Of a stretch of DNA of 64,000 bases, positions 1-8,931 are shown piece by piece (position 1 is the stretch's first letter; each line of letters starts with the position of its first letter). Position numbers and translations under genes: made by a program. This DNA comes from Bradyrhizobium sp. WBAH42. Its GTDB lineage: Bacteria > Pseudomonadota > Alphaproteobacteria > Rhizobiales > Xanthobacteraceae. The stretch lies in contig NZ_CP036533.1 in assembly GCF_024585265.1 (NCBI RefSeq), positions 1,550,001-1,614,000 of the forward strand, in the 5' to 3' direction. Under the pieces are notes generated by a model, which saw nothing but the letters and a program-made list of their open reading frames with translations, did no database searches and was not told the origin of the DNA.

Positions 1-488
1 AAGCGGCCGGACGTGTAATAGTCGGTCGAGCTCGCGAACTCGTAGTCGAAGCCGAAATGATCGAGGAAGGCGCGCAGCCGCGCATTGTTGTGGTGGCCGA
101 ACGACGGGTACTCGTTGGAGAACGGATCGGGCACCCGCGTCAGCGGCTTGCCGAGATGCTCCGCCAGCATCTCCTTGTTCGGAACGTTGTCGGGCACCTT
201 GCGGAAGCCGTCCATGTCGTCGGAGAACGCCAAGAGGCGCGTCTTGATCTTGTCCTCGGTGAGCACGCGGAAGGCGTGGCGCACCATCGAGGTGCGCGCC
301 ACCTCGCCGAACGTGCCGATATGCGGCAGTCCGGACGGACCGTAGCCGGTCTCGAACAGCACCTCGTCCTTCGGGCTTTTCTTCAGCCGCGCGACGATGG
401 CCTTCGCCTGCTCGAACGGCCAGGCGTTGGATTGTTCGGCGAGCGAACGCAACTCGCTCGGGTTTGCGGCTAGATCAATAACGGACAT
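1..488 (-). CDS. lysK: Lysyl-tRNA synthetase, class I (N-terminal part)
   Basis: Charges tRNA-Lys with lysine in the cytoplasm. The visible N-terminus (about 162 residues) starts [14 protein letters not shown] and carries [17 protein letters not shown], the HIGH-type nucleotide-binding motif in the form used by class I (archaeal/alphaproteobacterial) LysRS rather than the common class II enzyme. The ATG at 486-488 is the natural start. The rest, including the KMSKS-type loop, lies beyond the left edge. It is the next gene on the same strand after the PodJ-like gene, separated from it by a palindromic repeat, so probably not co-transcribed. The family is sure from the motif context; completeness cannot be judged. 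Confidence 0.93.
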   Translation of the reverse strand, partial: MSVIDLAANPSELRSLAEQSNAWPFEQAKAIVARLKKSPKDEVLFETGYGPSGLPHIGTFGEVARTSMVRHAFRVLTEDKIKTRLLAFSDDMDGFRKVPDNVPNKEMLAEHLGKPLTRVPDPFSNEYPSFGHHNNARLRAFLDHFGFDYEFASSTDYYTSGR

Positions 489-554
489 CAGGGGCCTCCG
501 GGCCGCGGAAAATAGCGATTTCCCGGCAGAATGCAAAAGTTGCGAGCTGATACC

Positions 555-806
555 CCCAGCCCTCTCCCGCTTACACAGGGCTAGCGCATATGGGAGTTCT
601 TCTCCGCGGCCATCCTTCGAGACGCCCGCTGTCGCGGGCTCCTCAGGATGAGGGCGGAGTGCGCGGCAGCAGTTTCAACGGGCACAGACGCTGATTAGCC
701 TCATCCTGAGGAGGCGCGTCAGCGCCGTCTCGAAGGACGAGGCGTGCGCGCAGGCCGCCGCCACAAGTCATATGTGGTAGCCCAGCCCTTGCGGGGGAGG
801 GTTGGA
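555..806. repeat. Composite nested palindromic repeat (copy 1)
   Basis: Fills most of the 489-839 gap. An outer, imperfect arm pair (CCCTCTCCCGC near 560-570 against GCGGGGGAGGG near 791-801, with AGCGCATATG against CATATGTGGT) encloses an inner pair, CCATCCTTCGAGACG (610-624) against CGTCTCGAAGGACGAGG (726-742), plus CTCAGGATGAGG/CCTCATCCTGAGG near 641 and 699. The same layout recurs at 50430-50629. The element could fold into a long cruciform or an RNA hairpin at the end of the upstream gene's transcript. Confidence 0.8.
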
Positions 807-839
807 GGTGTCGCCGCGTCGGATCGAATGCGATGCGGC

Positions 840-3800
840 TCAATGTGCCGCTGATGCCGAGCGCTTGGTCGCGATTGGCTTCGGGGCCGGCTTGGCGCTG
901 GCCTGCGGTGCGCTGTCCCAGCCGCCGTTCGGGGCCGCAACGTTGACGGCATCGTCGGGCTGCGGCTCGGCGCTGAAGGTCTGGATCGCGAGCTTGGCGG
1001 CGGCGAGCGATTGCGGGTCGAGGCGCTTGGCGACGTCGTCACGCTTGCCGGCGGCATCCGCATCGCCCTGGGCGGCAGCTAAGCTGAACCATTTGTAGGA
1101 TTCGGCGAGGTTCTGCTCGACGCCGATGCCGCGGGCATAGAGGATGCCGAGGTTGAACTGGCTGTCGGCGACACCGCGATCGGCCGCTTTCCGGAACCAC
1201 TGCGCCGCGCTCTTGTAATTGGCGCCGCGACCGCCGCCGTCGGCATCGAGCACGGCGAGATTGTGCATCGCCTTGGCGTTGCCGCGCTCGGCAGCCTGGG
1301 TGTAGTAGCGGCGCGCGATGTCGGCGTCCTTCTTCACCCCCAAGCCCTTTTCGTAGAGCGTGCCGAGACGGAAGGTTGCGGGGACGACCCCGGCCTGCGC
1401 CGCGCGGTCGTACCACTTCGCCGCTTCGTCGTAATTGGTGGCGACGCCCTTGCCTTCGGCAAAGCGCACGCCGATCTCGTAGGCCGCGGTCGCATCGCCC
1501 TTCATCGCGGCAGTGCGCAGGGCCGGGCCGCCGATGCCGTCAGGCAGCTTCTCGCTCGGCGGCACCTGAATCATGCCAAGCCTGGCGCGGCTGGTGCCCG
1601 ACAGCGCGCCGGTGACGTCGCTGGAAGCCGGCGGCGGCACCGCCGCGGCAGGCGCTTGCGGGATTTCAACCGAGGCGGCGCTGCCGGAATGGGGAATGGG
1701 CGCCGGCGCGGCGTTGTTCTGCGACTGTCGTCCGAGCGGTGTCGGCGAGGTCATCGACGGGGTGATCTGTTCCGGTGCGGCCGGCTTGGTCTCGACCGGC
1801 GGTGGCGCAACCTGCGGTGCCGGCTCGCTCGGAATGTTTTGCATCGCCTGCGGCGTCGGTGACAGGCTGCCGCCTTCGAGCAGGTTCATTGCCATCTTGA
1901 AGGTGCCGAGCACGATCACGACCACGCTCGCGCCGACCAGCAGCGAACGGATCTTCGAGGTGATGGTCGAGCCACCTTCCTGGCCCTTCTCCTTGGCGCG
2001 GGCGATCGCGGCCTTGGCGCCACGGGCCGGCTTCTCGGGCGGCTGCGCGGCGGCGGCCTGCGCGGCGCGGCGTGCGGCGGCGATGAAGCTCGACGACGAC
2101 ACCGGCTCCTTGGGCGCGGCGGCAATTTCGCTGATCGCGCTCTCGGAGGCGGCGATGCGTTCCGACGGCGAGGCGAGGCGTCCGCCCGGCCGGGTGCCCG
2201 GCTCGAGCGGGTGATCCGGCGGCAGTTCCGGCGCGAGTGCAGCGCGCGCGGTGTGCGGCTCCAGGAGCAGCGGGATTGGGCAGTTCGGGCTTCGGATCGT
2301 ATTTCGGCGGCTGTGCTTGCGGCTGCGGCCGCGGCTCGCGCGCCATTGGCGCCGGCTCCATCGCCGCCGCCGTGGGCATCGGCATCGGCTGCGGGGCGGG
2401 GGGAGGCGGCGCGGTGCGCACCGCGCGCAGATCGCCCTCGATCATCGAGAGGCGATCGACGACGTGGCCGAGCGCGCTGTGGACGGCCTCGAGCGAGTCC
2501 TGGGTGTGCCGGTTGGTCTCGGCCTGGCTGAAGCGGATGTCGGAGAGCTCGCGCTTGACGAGATCGACCATGCCGGAATCGGGCGGGGCTGCGGAGCTGC
2601 GGCTCTCGGCCAGCGCGGCATAGGTCGCCTGCTGCCGTTCCAGGTGCCTGAGGATGTCGTGCAGCCCGTCCTCGACGCGGCTCAAATTGCCGTTGCGCGG
2701 ATCGGCCGCGGCCTCGATCCGCTCCAGCAGATACGAGACCCGCTGCTCGAGATGGGCGAAGGTCGAGGCGGAATCGTTGCCGACCTGCATGCGGTCGAAC
2801 CGGTCCGACAGCGCGCGGATCGCAGCTTCGAGATGCTCGGTGCTCTCGGACGGCTGCGGCCGCTCGCGCGTTTCCAGCGCGGCGGTGAGCGCCGCGATGC
2901 GCTGCTCCAGCACCGCAAAGCTGTCGCCGTGACCGGAGGCGCGGGTGATCTGGTCGACCTTGGACGACAGCAGCTGCACGTCTTCGGACAAACGCGCGAG
3001 CGCCTCGTTGGATGCGACGTTGGAGACGATGGCGCGCAGCGCCGAGATCGCGCCCTCGAGCTGCTGCACGGTCGAGGGATCGTCATTGGCGCGCAGGATC
3101 AGGTCGAGCTTGGCGCCGAGATTGCGGATCGCCTCGTCGTAGCCGGTGAGCTGCTCGGCCGGCGTCAGCGTGCGCAGCACCTGCTTGATGTCGGACAGTG
3201 CGCGCTCGATGCCGGCGAGAACCTGCCCGTCGGTGCCGTTGGAGCGGGTTTCGTCGATCCGGCGATGCAGCGAGCGGATCTCGTTCTCGATCGATTCGAT
3301 CGCGCGCCGCGGCATCGCCTCGGTGATGGCGGCGCGGATTTCGGCCAGCTCGCTGCGGAAGGCATTGATGGCCTGCTCGGTATTGTCGGGCCGCTGCAGC
3401 GATTCGATCTGGCTCGTGATCTTGAGCAGATGGCGCTCGAGCGAGGAAAAATCCGGCGCCGGCTGCGGTGGCGCGTAGGCAGGGGCGGGTGGCGCCATCG
3501 GCGGCGCGTAAGCAGCCGTTGGCGCGAGCGACGGCGCGGCACGCGGCGGCATCTGCCTCGGCGTAAAGCCGTCGAGCTCGCTCTGGCGCGCCGTGATCTC
3601 GGCGACCGCGACGTCGAACGAAGCCGGGCTCAGAGGTGGTGAGCTGCGATAGACCTGCGCGGCTGCGCGCTCGACGGCATCGGCCTGGCGCTGGCGCGCC
3701 TCGGCCGGCGGGCGCGGGGCCTGCGGCTGCTGCGGTTGCCGCTGCGGGCGGGAGATCTGCGACAGGCGCGCATCGAGCCGCGAGATCGCGTCGTTGAGTT

Positions 3801-4131
3801 GGCGCGCGACGCCCTGCTCGCGCGAGACGTCTGGTCTTGAGGAGTCTTGTCTTGAGGAATCTTGGCGCGGGGCGGGTTTTGAGATCCGCTCGATCTGCTG
3901 GGTGATCGCGTCGAGCCGCTGGTGGATGTCGGCGACTTCGCGGCTCTCCTGGCTTGGCGGGTGCTGCGGACGCTGATCGTAAGGTCCGCGAAAATTGGGC
4001 GGGGCAGTTTCGCCGAGCGTGGAGTTCAGCCAATCGTTGAGCGACATGCCGGCACGACGCGCAGCAGCCTCGGCCCGCTCCCGGACGGATGGATCGATGC
4101 CGTCAACACTCCACGATACGCGCGAATTCAT
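840..4131 (-). pseudogene. PodJ-like polarity protein with Sel1 repeats, frameshifted
   Basis: Probably a membrane-anchored cell-pole organiser (PodJ/localisation-factor type). The N-terminal half, from ATG at 4131 (MNSRVSWSVDGIDPSVRERA), is rich in coiled coil and proline; an in-frame upstream start at 4206 is less likely. The C-terminal half has one membrane segment (IRSLLVGASVVVIVLG) and about four Sel1 repeats of the AxxWYxxAAxxG type. The two halves are in different frames. Removing one base of the CC at 2261-2262 joins PNPAAP to EPHTARAALAPELPPDHP and gives one protein of about 1,096 residues. Without that correction the upstream frame runs on into arginine-rich nonsense to 1666, while the downstream frame could start only at GTG 2102. 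This is either a sequencing error or a recent disabling mutation; the good coding character on both sides favours the first or a very young lesion. Confidence 0.8.
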
Positions 4132-4360
4132 GACTCTGTCCGGTTCCGACTTCGGCACCCCACCCGGCGCCTCCAGCTTCCCCACGCGTGCCGGTTGTAA
4201 AGACAATCGAATTTGGCGCGGGTCGTCTGCCTCGAAAACCGACTTTTTCCTGTTACGGTAAATAACGGGTTAAGGAATGCGGCGCCGCTGTCTTAAAGTT
4301 GGGCGGCGGGAACTTGGAGGGAGTGCCGGCGCGGGAACGTTGCCAGCTTTCGCTACACGC

Positions 4361-4469
4361 AAGCTGTCATCGTCCGCGAAGGCGGACGATCCAGTACGCC
4401 GCAGCGGTTCGATTCCAGCCGCGTTGCTGCGGAGTACTGGATGCCCCGCCTTCGCGGGGCATGACACCG
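4361..4469. repeat. Dispersed palindromic repeat (GCTGTCAT family, copy 1)
   Basis: Lies in the 4132-4509 gap. The ends are inverted: AGCTGTCATCGTCCGCGAAGG on the left, CCTTCGCGGGGCATGACACC on the right, with CCAGTAC/GTACTGG inside. A related copy is at 34023-34130. The rest of this gap shows nothing coding; it must hold the promoter of the PodJ-like gene. Confidence 0.8.
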
Positions 4470-4509
4470 ATGGATGTGGCTACAGCACGCCGTAGCGTTG
4501 ACCGGGCTC

Positions 4510-5097
4510 TCAGCCCTTCTCGCGCTTGCCATCCTCGATCGGCACCACCGTGGCCTTGCCGCTCATCGCCGACAGCGCCTCCAGTGCCTCCTCGCAGAAA
4601 TCGGCCACCATCTGCTCGTGGCGGGCGCCGAGCTGAAGCAGCAGCAGATTGCCGAGGTCGAGCCGGCCTTCCGCCGTGCCGTCGGGAAAGCGTTTCTTCA
4701 GGATGCGCTCATAATTGGCGTGGCGGTCGCGGTGGTGCTCCAGGCGGGCCATCAGGTCGGTGCGCATGGGCTCGATGTCGATGCTGTCGAGCGCATGCAG
4801 CCGCACCAGGAGGTCGTCCTTGATCGAGGGCGGCGTGCTTGGCCGCGCGGCCCAGTGCCGCAGTGCTGTTCGGCCCTCGGGAGTCAGCGTATAAATCAGC
4901 TTGTTGGGCTTGCCTGACTGCACCACCTCGCGGCCCTGGATGTAGCCGCGGTCGCGCAGCTTGGAGAGCTCGCGGTAGATTTGTTGATGGTCGGCCTTCC
5001 AGAAGAAGCCGATCGAGGAATCGAACGTCTTGGCGAGCTCGTAGCCCGTCATCGGGCGTTCCGTCAGGCATGCGAGGATTGCGTCGCCCAGTGCCAT
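4510..5097 (-). CDS. PadR-family transcriptional regulator
   Basis: A 195-residue DNA-binding repressor of the PadR type. The N-terminal winged helix begins MALGDAILACLTERPMTGYE and continues with YRELSKLRDRGYI and PNKLIYTLTPEGR, the usual helix and wing pattern. The C-terminal part is the helical dimerisation region seen in PadR/VirA-alpha C proteins. A good ribosome site (AGGAAGG) precedes the ATG. The gene is divergent from the beta-oxidation cluster beginning at 5293, and two overlapping inverted repeats lie between them. By family precedent it probably represses itself and that cluster, with a fatty acid-, aromatic- or acyl-CoA-like ligand; the ligand is inference. Confidence 0.92.
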   Translation of the reverse strand: MALGDAILACLTERPMTGYELAKTFDSSIGFFWKADHQQIYRELSKLRDRGYIQGREVVQSGKPNKLIYTLTPEGRTALRHWAARPSTPPSIKDDLLVRLHALDSIDIEPMRTDLMARLEHHRDRHANYERILKKRFPDGTAEGRLDLGNLLLLQLGARHEQMVADFCEEALEALSAMSGKATVVPIEDGKREKG

Positions 5098-5131
5098 GAC
5101 TGGCCTTCCTTCTGAGGTTTGACCAAGCTGC

Positions 5132-5174
5132 TTGACTTTATGCGCATCGGCGCATATGCGTCAATGTGCATATG
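5132..5174. promoter_or_regulatory. Face-to-face promoters with overlapping PadR-type operators
   Basis: Two perfect inverted repeats overlap here: TATGCGC-ATCG-GCGCATA (5139-5156) and CATATGC-N8-GCATATG (5153-5174). They sit inside two opposed promoter-like pairs. Rightward: TTGACT (5132-5137), 17 bases, TATGCG (5155-5160). Leftward: TTGACG (5163-5158), 17 bases, ATAAAG (5140-5135). PadR proteins bind symmetric AT-flanked sites like these, so this is probably the operator for the regulator at 4510 and the cluster at 5293. The -10 hexamers are only fair matches. Confidence 0.65.
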
Positions 5175-5292
5175 AGGCAGCGTGCAGGCGGGTCAAAGGC
5201 CCGACTGAATAATCAAGCGAATTCAATCACATCTCTACTGTGCATGGGGTTGTTTTCGCAGTTTTGCCCTTAGCCTAGGGAGGCACCTGAGA

Positions 5293-5679
5293 ATGACCGG
5301 CCTCGATTCCTGGTACGCCTACATGAAGTCGCACGACCGCGCCGCGCTCTGGGACCTCCTGCATCCCGACGCCGTGTTCGAAAGCCCCGTCGTGCACACG
5401 CCGCAAGCCGGCCGCGACATCACCTTCAAATACCTCTCCAGCGCCGAGAAGGTGCTCGGCGGTCCCGGCTTCACCTATGTCGGTGAATGGCGCAGCGACA
5501 ATGGCGCCGTGCTCGAATTCAAGAATGTCATCGACGGCATCGAGATCAACGGCGTCGACATCATCAGCTTCGATACCGAGGGACGCATCACGCATTTCAA
5601 GGTGATGGTGCGTCCGCTCAAGGCGATCAACATGCTGCACCGCCTGATGGCGGAGCAGCTTGCCGCCGCCCAATCATAA
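5293..5679 (+). CDS. NTF2-like (SnoaL-type) protein
   Basis: A 128-residue single-domain protein of the NTF2/SnoaL fold ([20 protein letters not shown], then [15 protein letters not shown]), a cone-shaped fold used as a small hydrolase, isomerase or ligand-binding domain. GGGAGG precedes the ATG. It is the first gene of the beta-oxidation cluster, 41 bases before the acyl-CoA dehydrogenase, so it may act on or bind a related intermediate. Its specific substrate cannot be read from the sequence. Confidence 0.88.
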   Translation: MTGLDSWYAYMKSHDRAALWDLLHPDAVFESPVVHTPQAGRDITFKYLSSAEKVLGGPGFTYVGEWRSDNGAVLEFKNVIDGIEINGVDIISFDTEGRITHFKVMVRPLKAINMLHRLMAEQLAAAQS

Positions 5680-5720
5680 GCTCAACATCACCCCTAAAAG
5701 CCCTACGCCGGGAGACCCCC

Positions 5721-7511
5721 ATGCCGATCTATAAAGCCCCCGTCGAAGACGTGAACTTCCTGCTTAACGACGTCTTCCAGATCGACCGCTACGACAACCT
5801 CGCCGGCTTCTCCGATGCATCGAGCGACGTGCGCGAGGCCATTCTCGGCGAAGCCGCCAAGCTCGCCGAGGAGGTGCTGCAGCCGCTCAACCGCGTCGGC
5901 GATCTCGAAGGCTGCAAGCGCAGTGAAGACGGCAGCGTCGCCACGCCGAAGGGTTTCAAGGAGGCCTTCAAGCAGGTCGTCGAGGGCGGCTGGCTCGGCC
6001 TGTCGGCGCCGACCGAATATGGCGGCCAGGGCCTGCCGGTGACGCTCTCGCAAGCCGTCAACGAATTCCAGATCTCCGCCAACATGGCGTTCTCGATGTA
6101 TGGCGGCCTCACCATGGGCGCGACCGCGGCGCTTCTGGTGCACGGCTCGCCGGAGCAGAAGAAGACCTACGTGCCGAAGATGGTGGCCGGCGAATGGACC
6201 GGCACCATGAACCTCACCGAGCCGCATTGCGGCACCGACCTAGGCATGCTCCGCACCAAGGCGGTGCGCCAGGCCGACGGCAGCTTCAAGATCACGGGCA
6301 CCAAGATCTTCATCTCGGCCGGCGAGCACGATCTCGCCGACAACATTATCCATCTCGTGCTCGCCCGCATCGAGGGCGCGCCGGCCGGCATCAAGGGCGT
6401 GTCGCTGTTCGTGGTGCCGAAGTTCCTCGTCAACGCCGACGGTTCGGTCGGCGCCCGCAACGGCGTCGTCTGCGGCTCGATCGAGCACAAGATGGGCATC
6501 CACGGCAATTCGACCTGCGTGATGAACTACGACAACGCCACCGGCTGGCTGATCGGTGAAGAGAACAAGGGCATGCAGGGCATGTTCGTGATGATGAACG
6601 AGGCCCGGCTCGGCGTCGCCGTGCAGGGCCTCGCGCAGTCCGAGGTCGCCTATCAGAACGCGGTCGCCTATGCCCGCGAGCGCATCCAGGGCCGCGCGCT
6701 CACCGGCGCCAAGGCGCCGGACAAGCAGGCCGACCCGATCATCGTCCATCCGGACGTGCGCCGCACGCTGCTCTCGATCCGCGCCTTCAACGAGGCCGCA
6801 CGCGCCTTCGTGATGTGGACTGCGCTGAAGAGCGACGTCGCCCATCGCTCCGAAGACCCCAAGGACCGCCAGGCCGCCGACGATCACATGGGCCTGATGA
6901 CGCCGGTGCTGAAGGGCTTCCTCACCGATTACGGCTTCGCCAACGCGGTGCAGGCGCAGCAGATGTATGGCGGCCACGGCTACATCGCCGAGCAGGGCAT
7001 GGAGCAGTTCGTGCGCGATGCGCGCATCGCCATGATCTATGAAGGCGCCAACGGCATCCAGGCGCTCGACCTGGTCGGCCGCAAGCTGCCGCGCGACGGC
7101 GGCCGCGCCATCATGGCCTTCTTCGGCGAGGTCATGGCCTTCGCCAAGGAGAACGGCGGCGACGAGGCGCTGAAGCCCTTCATCACCCCGCTCTCCACCT
7201 CGCTCGGCCATCTGCAGCAGGCGACGACCTGGCTGATGCAGAACGCGATGGCCAAGCCTGACAATGCCGGTGCCGCCGCGACCGACTACCTGCATCTCTT
7301 CGGCTTCGTCGCGCTCGGCTACATGTGGGCGCGGATGGCCAAGGTGACGCTAGGGAAGATTGCCGAGAGCGGGGCGACGCCCTATCTCTCGACCAAGCTC
7401 GTCACCGGCCGTTTCTTCATGGAGCGGATGCTGCCGGAGACCGCCGCCAATCTCGCGCGCATCCAGGCCGGCTGCGCCACCATCATGGAATTGCCGGCGG
7501 AAGCGTTCTGA
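5721..7511 (+). CDS. Acyl-CoA dehydrogenase with C-terminal extension
   Basis: FAD enzyme of 596 residues that introduces the alpha-beta double bond in an acyl-CoA, the first step of beta-oxidation. The start chosen is ATG 5721 ([19 protein letters not shown]). Family marks include [13 protein letters not shown] in the middle domain, [20 protein letters not shown], and [18 protein letters not shown] with the catalytic glutamate (YEG). The length and extra C-terminal domain match the long DUF3141-free, PF12806-type dehydrogenases common in alphaproteobacteria. It is followed by thiolase and the bifunctional hydratase/dehydrogenase, which complete the cycle. Confidence 0.95.
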   Translation: MPIYKAPVEDVNFLLNDVFQIDRYDNLAGFSDASSDVREAILGEAAKLAEEVLQPLNRVGDLEGCKRSEDGSVATPKGFKEAFKQVVEGGWLGLSAPTEYGGQGLPVTLSQAVNEFQISANMAFSMYGGLTMGATAALLVHGSPEQKKTYVPKMVAGEWTGTMNLTEPHCGTDLGMLRTKAVRQADGSFKITGTKIFISAGEHDLADNIIHLVLARIEGAPAGIKGVSLFVVPKFLVNADGSVGARNGVVCGSIEHKMGIHGNSTCVMNYDNATGWLIGEENKGMQGMFVMMNEARLGVAVQGLAQSEVAYQNAVAYARERIQGRALTGAKAPDKQADPIIVHPDVRRTLLSIRAFNEAARAFVMWTALKSDVAHRSEDPKDRQAADDHMGLMTPVLKGFLTDYGFANAVQAQQMYGGHGYIAEQGMEQFVRDARIAMIYEGANGIQALDLVGRKLPRDGGRAIMAFFGEVMAFAKENGGDEALKPFITPLSTSLGHLQQATTWLMQNAMAKPDNAGAAATDYLHLFGFVALGYMWARMAKVTLGKIAESGATPYLSTKLVTGRFFMERMLPETAANLARIQAGCATIMELPAEAF

Positions 7512-7566
7512 GCCTGCTTCCGCTGCCTGCTCCCAATCGTATCGAACATCACATCAGGAGGGCGTC

Positions 7567-8775
7567 ATGCCTGAGGCATTCATCTACGACCACGTTCGCA
7601 CCCCGCGCGGCCGCGGCAAGGCGGACGGCGCGCTGCACGAAGTCACCGCGCTCGCGCTCGCGACCGTGCCGTTGAAGGCGCTGAAGGACCGCAACAACCT
7701 TCCCGAGGATTCGGTCGATGACGTCGTGCTCGGCGTGGTCGATCCGGTCGGCGAAGCGGGCTCCGACATCGCGCGCTTCGCGGCGCTGAAGGCCGGTCTC
7801 GGCGAAGCCGTGCCGGGCGTGCAGATCAGTCGCTTCTGCGCCTCCGGCCTCGATGCCGTGAACTTCGCCGCGGCGCAGATCATGAGCGGCCAGCATGAGC
7901 TCGTGATCGGCGGCGGCGCCGAATCGATGAGCCGCGTCGGCATCGGCGCCTCCGGCGGCGCCTGGCCGATGGATCCCTCGATGGCGGTGCCGGCTTACTT
8001 CATGCCGCAGGGCGTCTCGGCCGACCTGATCGCCACCAAATACGGCTTCTCGCGCGACGACGTCGACGCCTACGCCGTGCAGAGCCAGCAGCGCGCCGGC
8101 AAAGCCTGGGACGAGGGCCGCTTCAACAAGTCCGTGGTGCCGGTGAAGGACATCAACGGACTCACCATCCTCGCCAAGGACGAGCATATGCGTCCCTCGA
8201 CGACGATGCAGTCGCTGGCTCAGCTGCAGCCCTCGTTCACGATGATGGCGCAGATGGGCGGCTTCGACGGCGTTGCGATTCAGTCGCACCCGGAGATCGA
8301 GCGCGTCAATTACGTGCACCATGCCGGCAATTCCTCGGGCATCGTCGACGGCGCCGGCGCCGTGCTGCTGGGCAGCAAGGAAGCCGGTGCGAAGTACGGC
8401 CTGAAGCCGCGCGCAAAAATCCGTGCCTTCGCCAACATCGGCTCGGAGCCGGCGATGATGCTGACCGGTCCGGTCGACGTCACCGAAAAGCTGTTCGCGC
8501 GTTCCGGCATGAAGAAGTCGGACATCGACCTGTTCGAGCTCAACGAGGCCTTCGCCTCGGTCGTGCTGCGCTACATCCAAGCCTTCGACATCGACAATGC
8601 CAAGATCAACGTCAATGGCGGCGCGATCGCGCTCGGTCATCCCTTGGGGGCGACCGGCGCGATGATCCTCGGCACCGTGCTCGACGAGCTCGAGCGCACC
8701 AACAAGTCCACCGCCCTCGTCACGCTGTGCATCGGCGGCGGCATGGGCACCGCGACCATCATCGAGCGGGTCTAA
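7567..8775 (+). CDS. Acetyl-CoA C-acyltransferase (thiolase)
   Basis: A 402-residue thiolase that cleaves 3-ketoacyl-CoA to acetyl-CoA and a shortened acyl-CoA. The nucleophilic cysteine is in [15 protein letters not shown], followed by [10 protein letters not shown]. The C-terminal histidine motif is [16 protein letters not shown] and the second cysteine is in [10 protein letters not shown]. All catalytic residues are present. ATG 7567 follows an AGGAGG ribosome site. It sits between the dehydrogenase and the hydratase/3-hydroxyacyl-CoA dehydrogenase, with a palindromic repeat between it and the latter. A FadA/FadI-like degradative role fits better than PHB synthesis because of these neighbours. 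Confidence 0.96.
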   Translation: MPEAFIYDHVRTPRGRGKADGALHEVTALALATVPLKALKDRNNLPEDSVDDVVLGVVDPVGEAGSDIARFAALKAGLGEAVPGVQISRFCASGLDAVNFAAAQIMSGQHELVIGGGAESMSRVGIGASGGAWPMDPSMAVPAYFMPQGVSADLIATKYGFSRDDVDAYAVQSQQRAGKAWDEGRFNKSVVPVKDINGLTILAKDEHMRPSTTMQSLAQLQPSFTMMAQMGGFDGVAIQSHPEIERVNYVHHAGNSSGIVDGAGAVLLGSKEAGAKYGLKPRAKIRAFANIGSEPAMMLTGPVDVTEKLFARSGMKKSDIDLFELNEAFASVVLRYIQAFDIDNAKINVNGGAIALGHPLGATGAMILGTVLDELERTNKSTALVTLCIGGGMGTATIIERV

Positions 8776-8784
8776 CGAGCTGCC

Positions 8785-8873
8785 GTAGGGTGGGCAAAGC
8801 GAAGCGTGCCCACCACTGCTGTCTTTCGCAAATGATGGTGGGCACGGCGCAAGAGCGCCTTTGCCCACCCTAC
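8785..8873. repeat. Dispersed palindromic repeat (GTAGGGTGGGCAAAG family, copy 1)
   Basis: The ends are exact inverted copies: GTAGGGTGGGCAAAG at the left, CTTTGCCCACCCTAC-like at the right, with GCGTGCCCACC/GGTGGGCACG inside. It lies between the thiolase and the hydratase/dehydrogenase genes, so a polycistronic message would carry it as a long hairpin. Three more copies are at 15510, 16180 and 37735. Confidence 0.88.
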
Positions 8874-8931
8874 GAGATCTCAAGTCAACCGCCGCGCCTG
8901 AGATCGGCTGCGGCACCGAGGAGCAACCAAC

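Noticed and set aside
840..2102. Downstream part of the PodJ-like gene taken as an independent Sel1-repeat gene starting at GTG 2102
   Set aside because: Coding character in the same frame continues upstream of 2102 to about 2260 and joins the N-terminal part after a one-base correction; no ribosome site is seen before GTG 2102.
4406..4416. GGTTCGATTCC, which looks like the T-loop of a tRNA
   Set aside because: It lies inside a palindromic repeat; no acceptor, D or anticodon stem can be formed around it.
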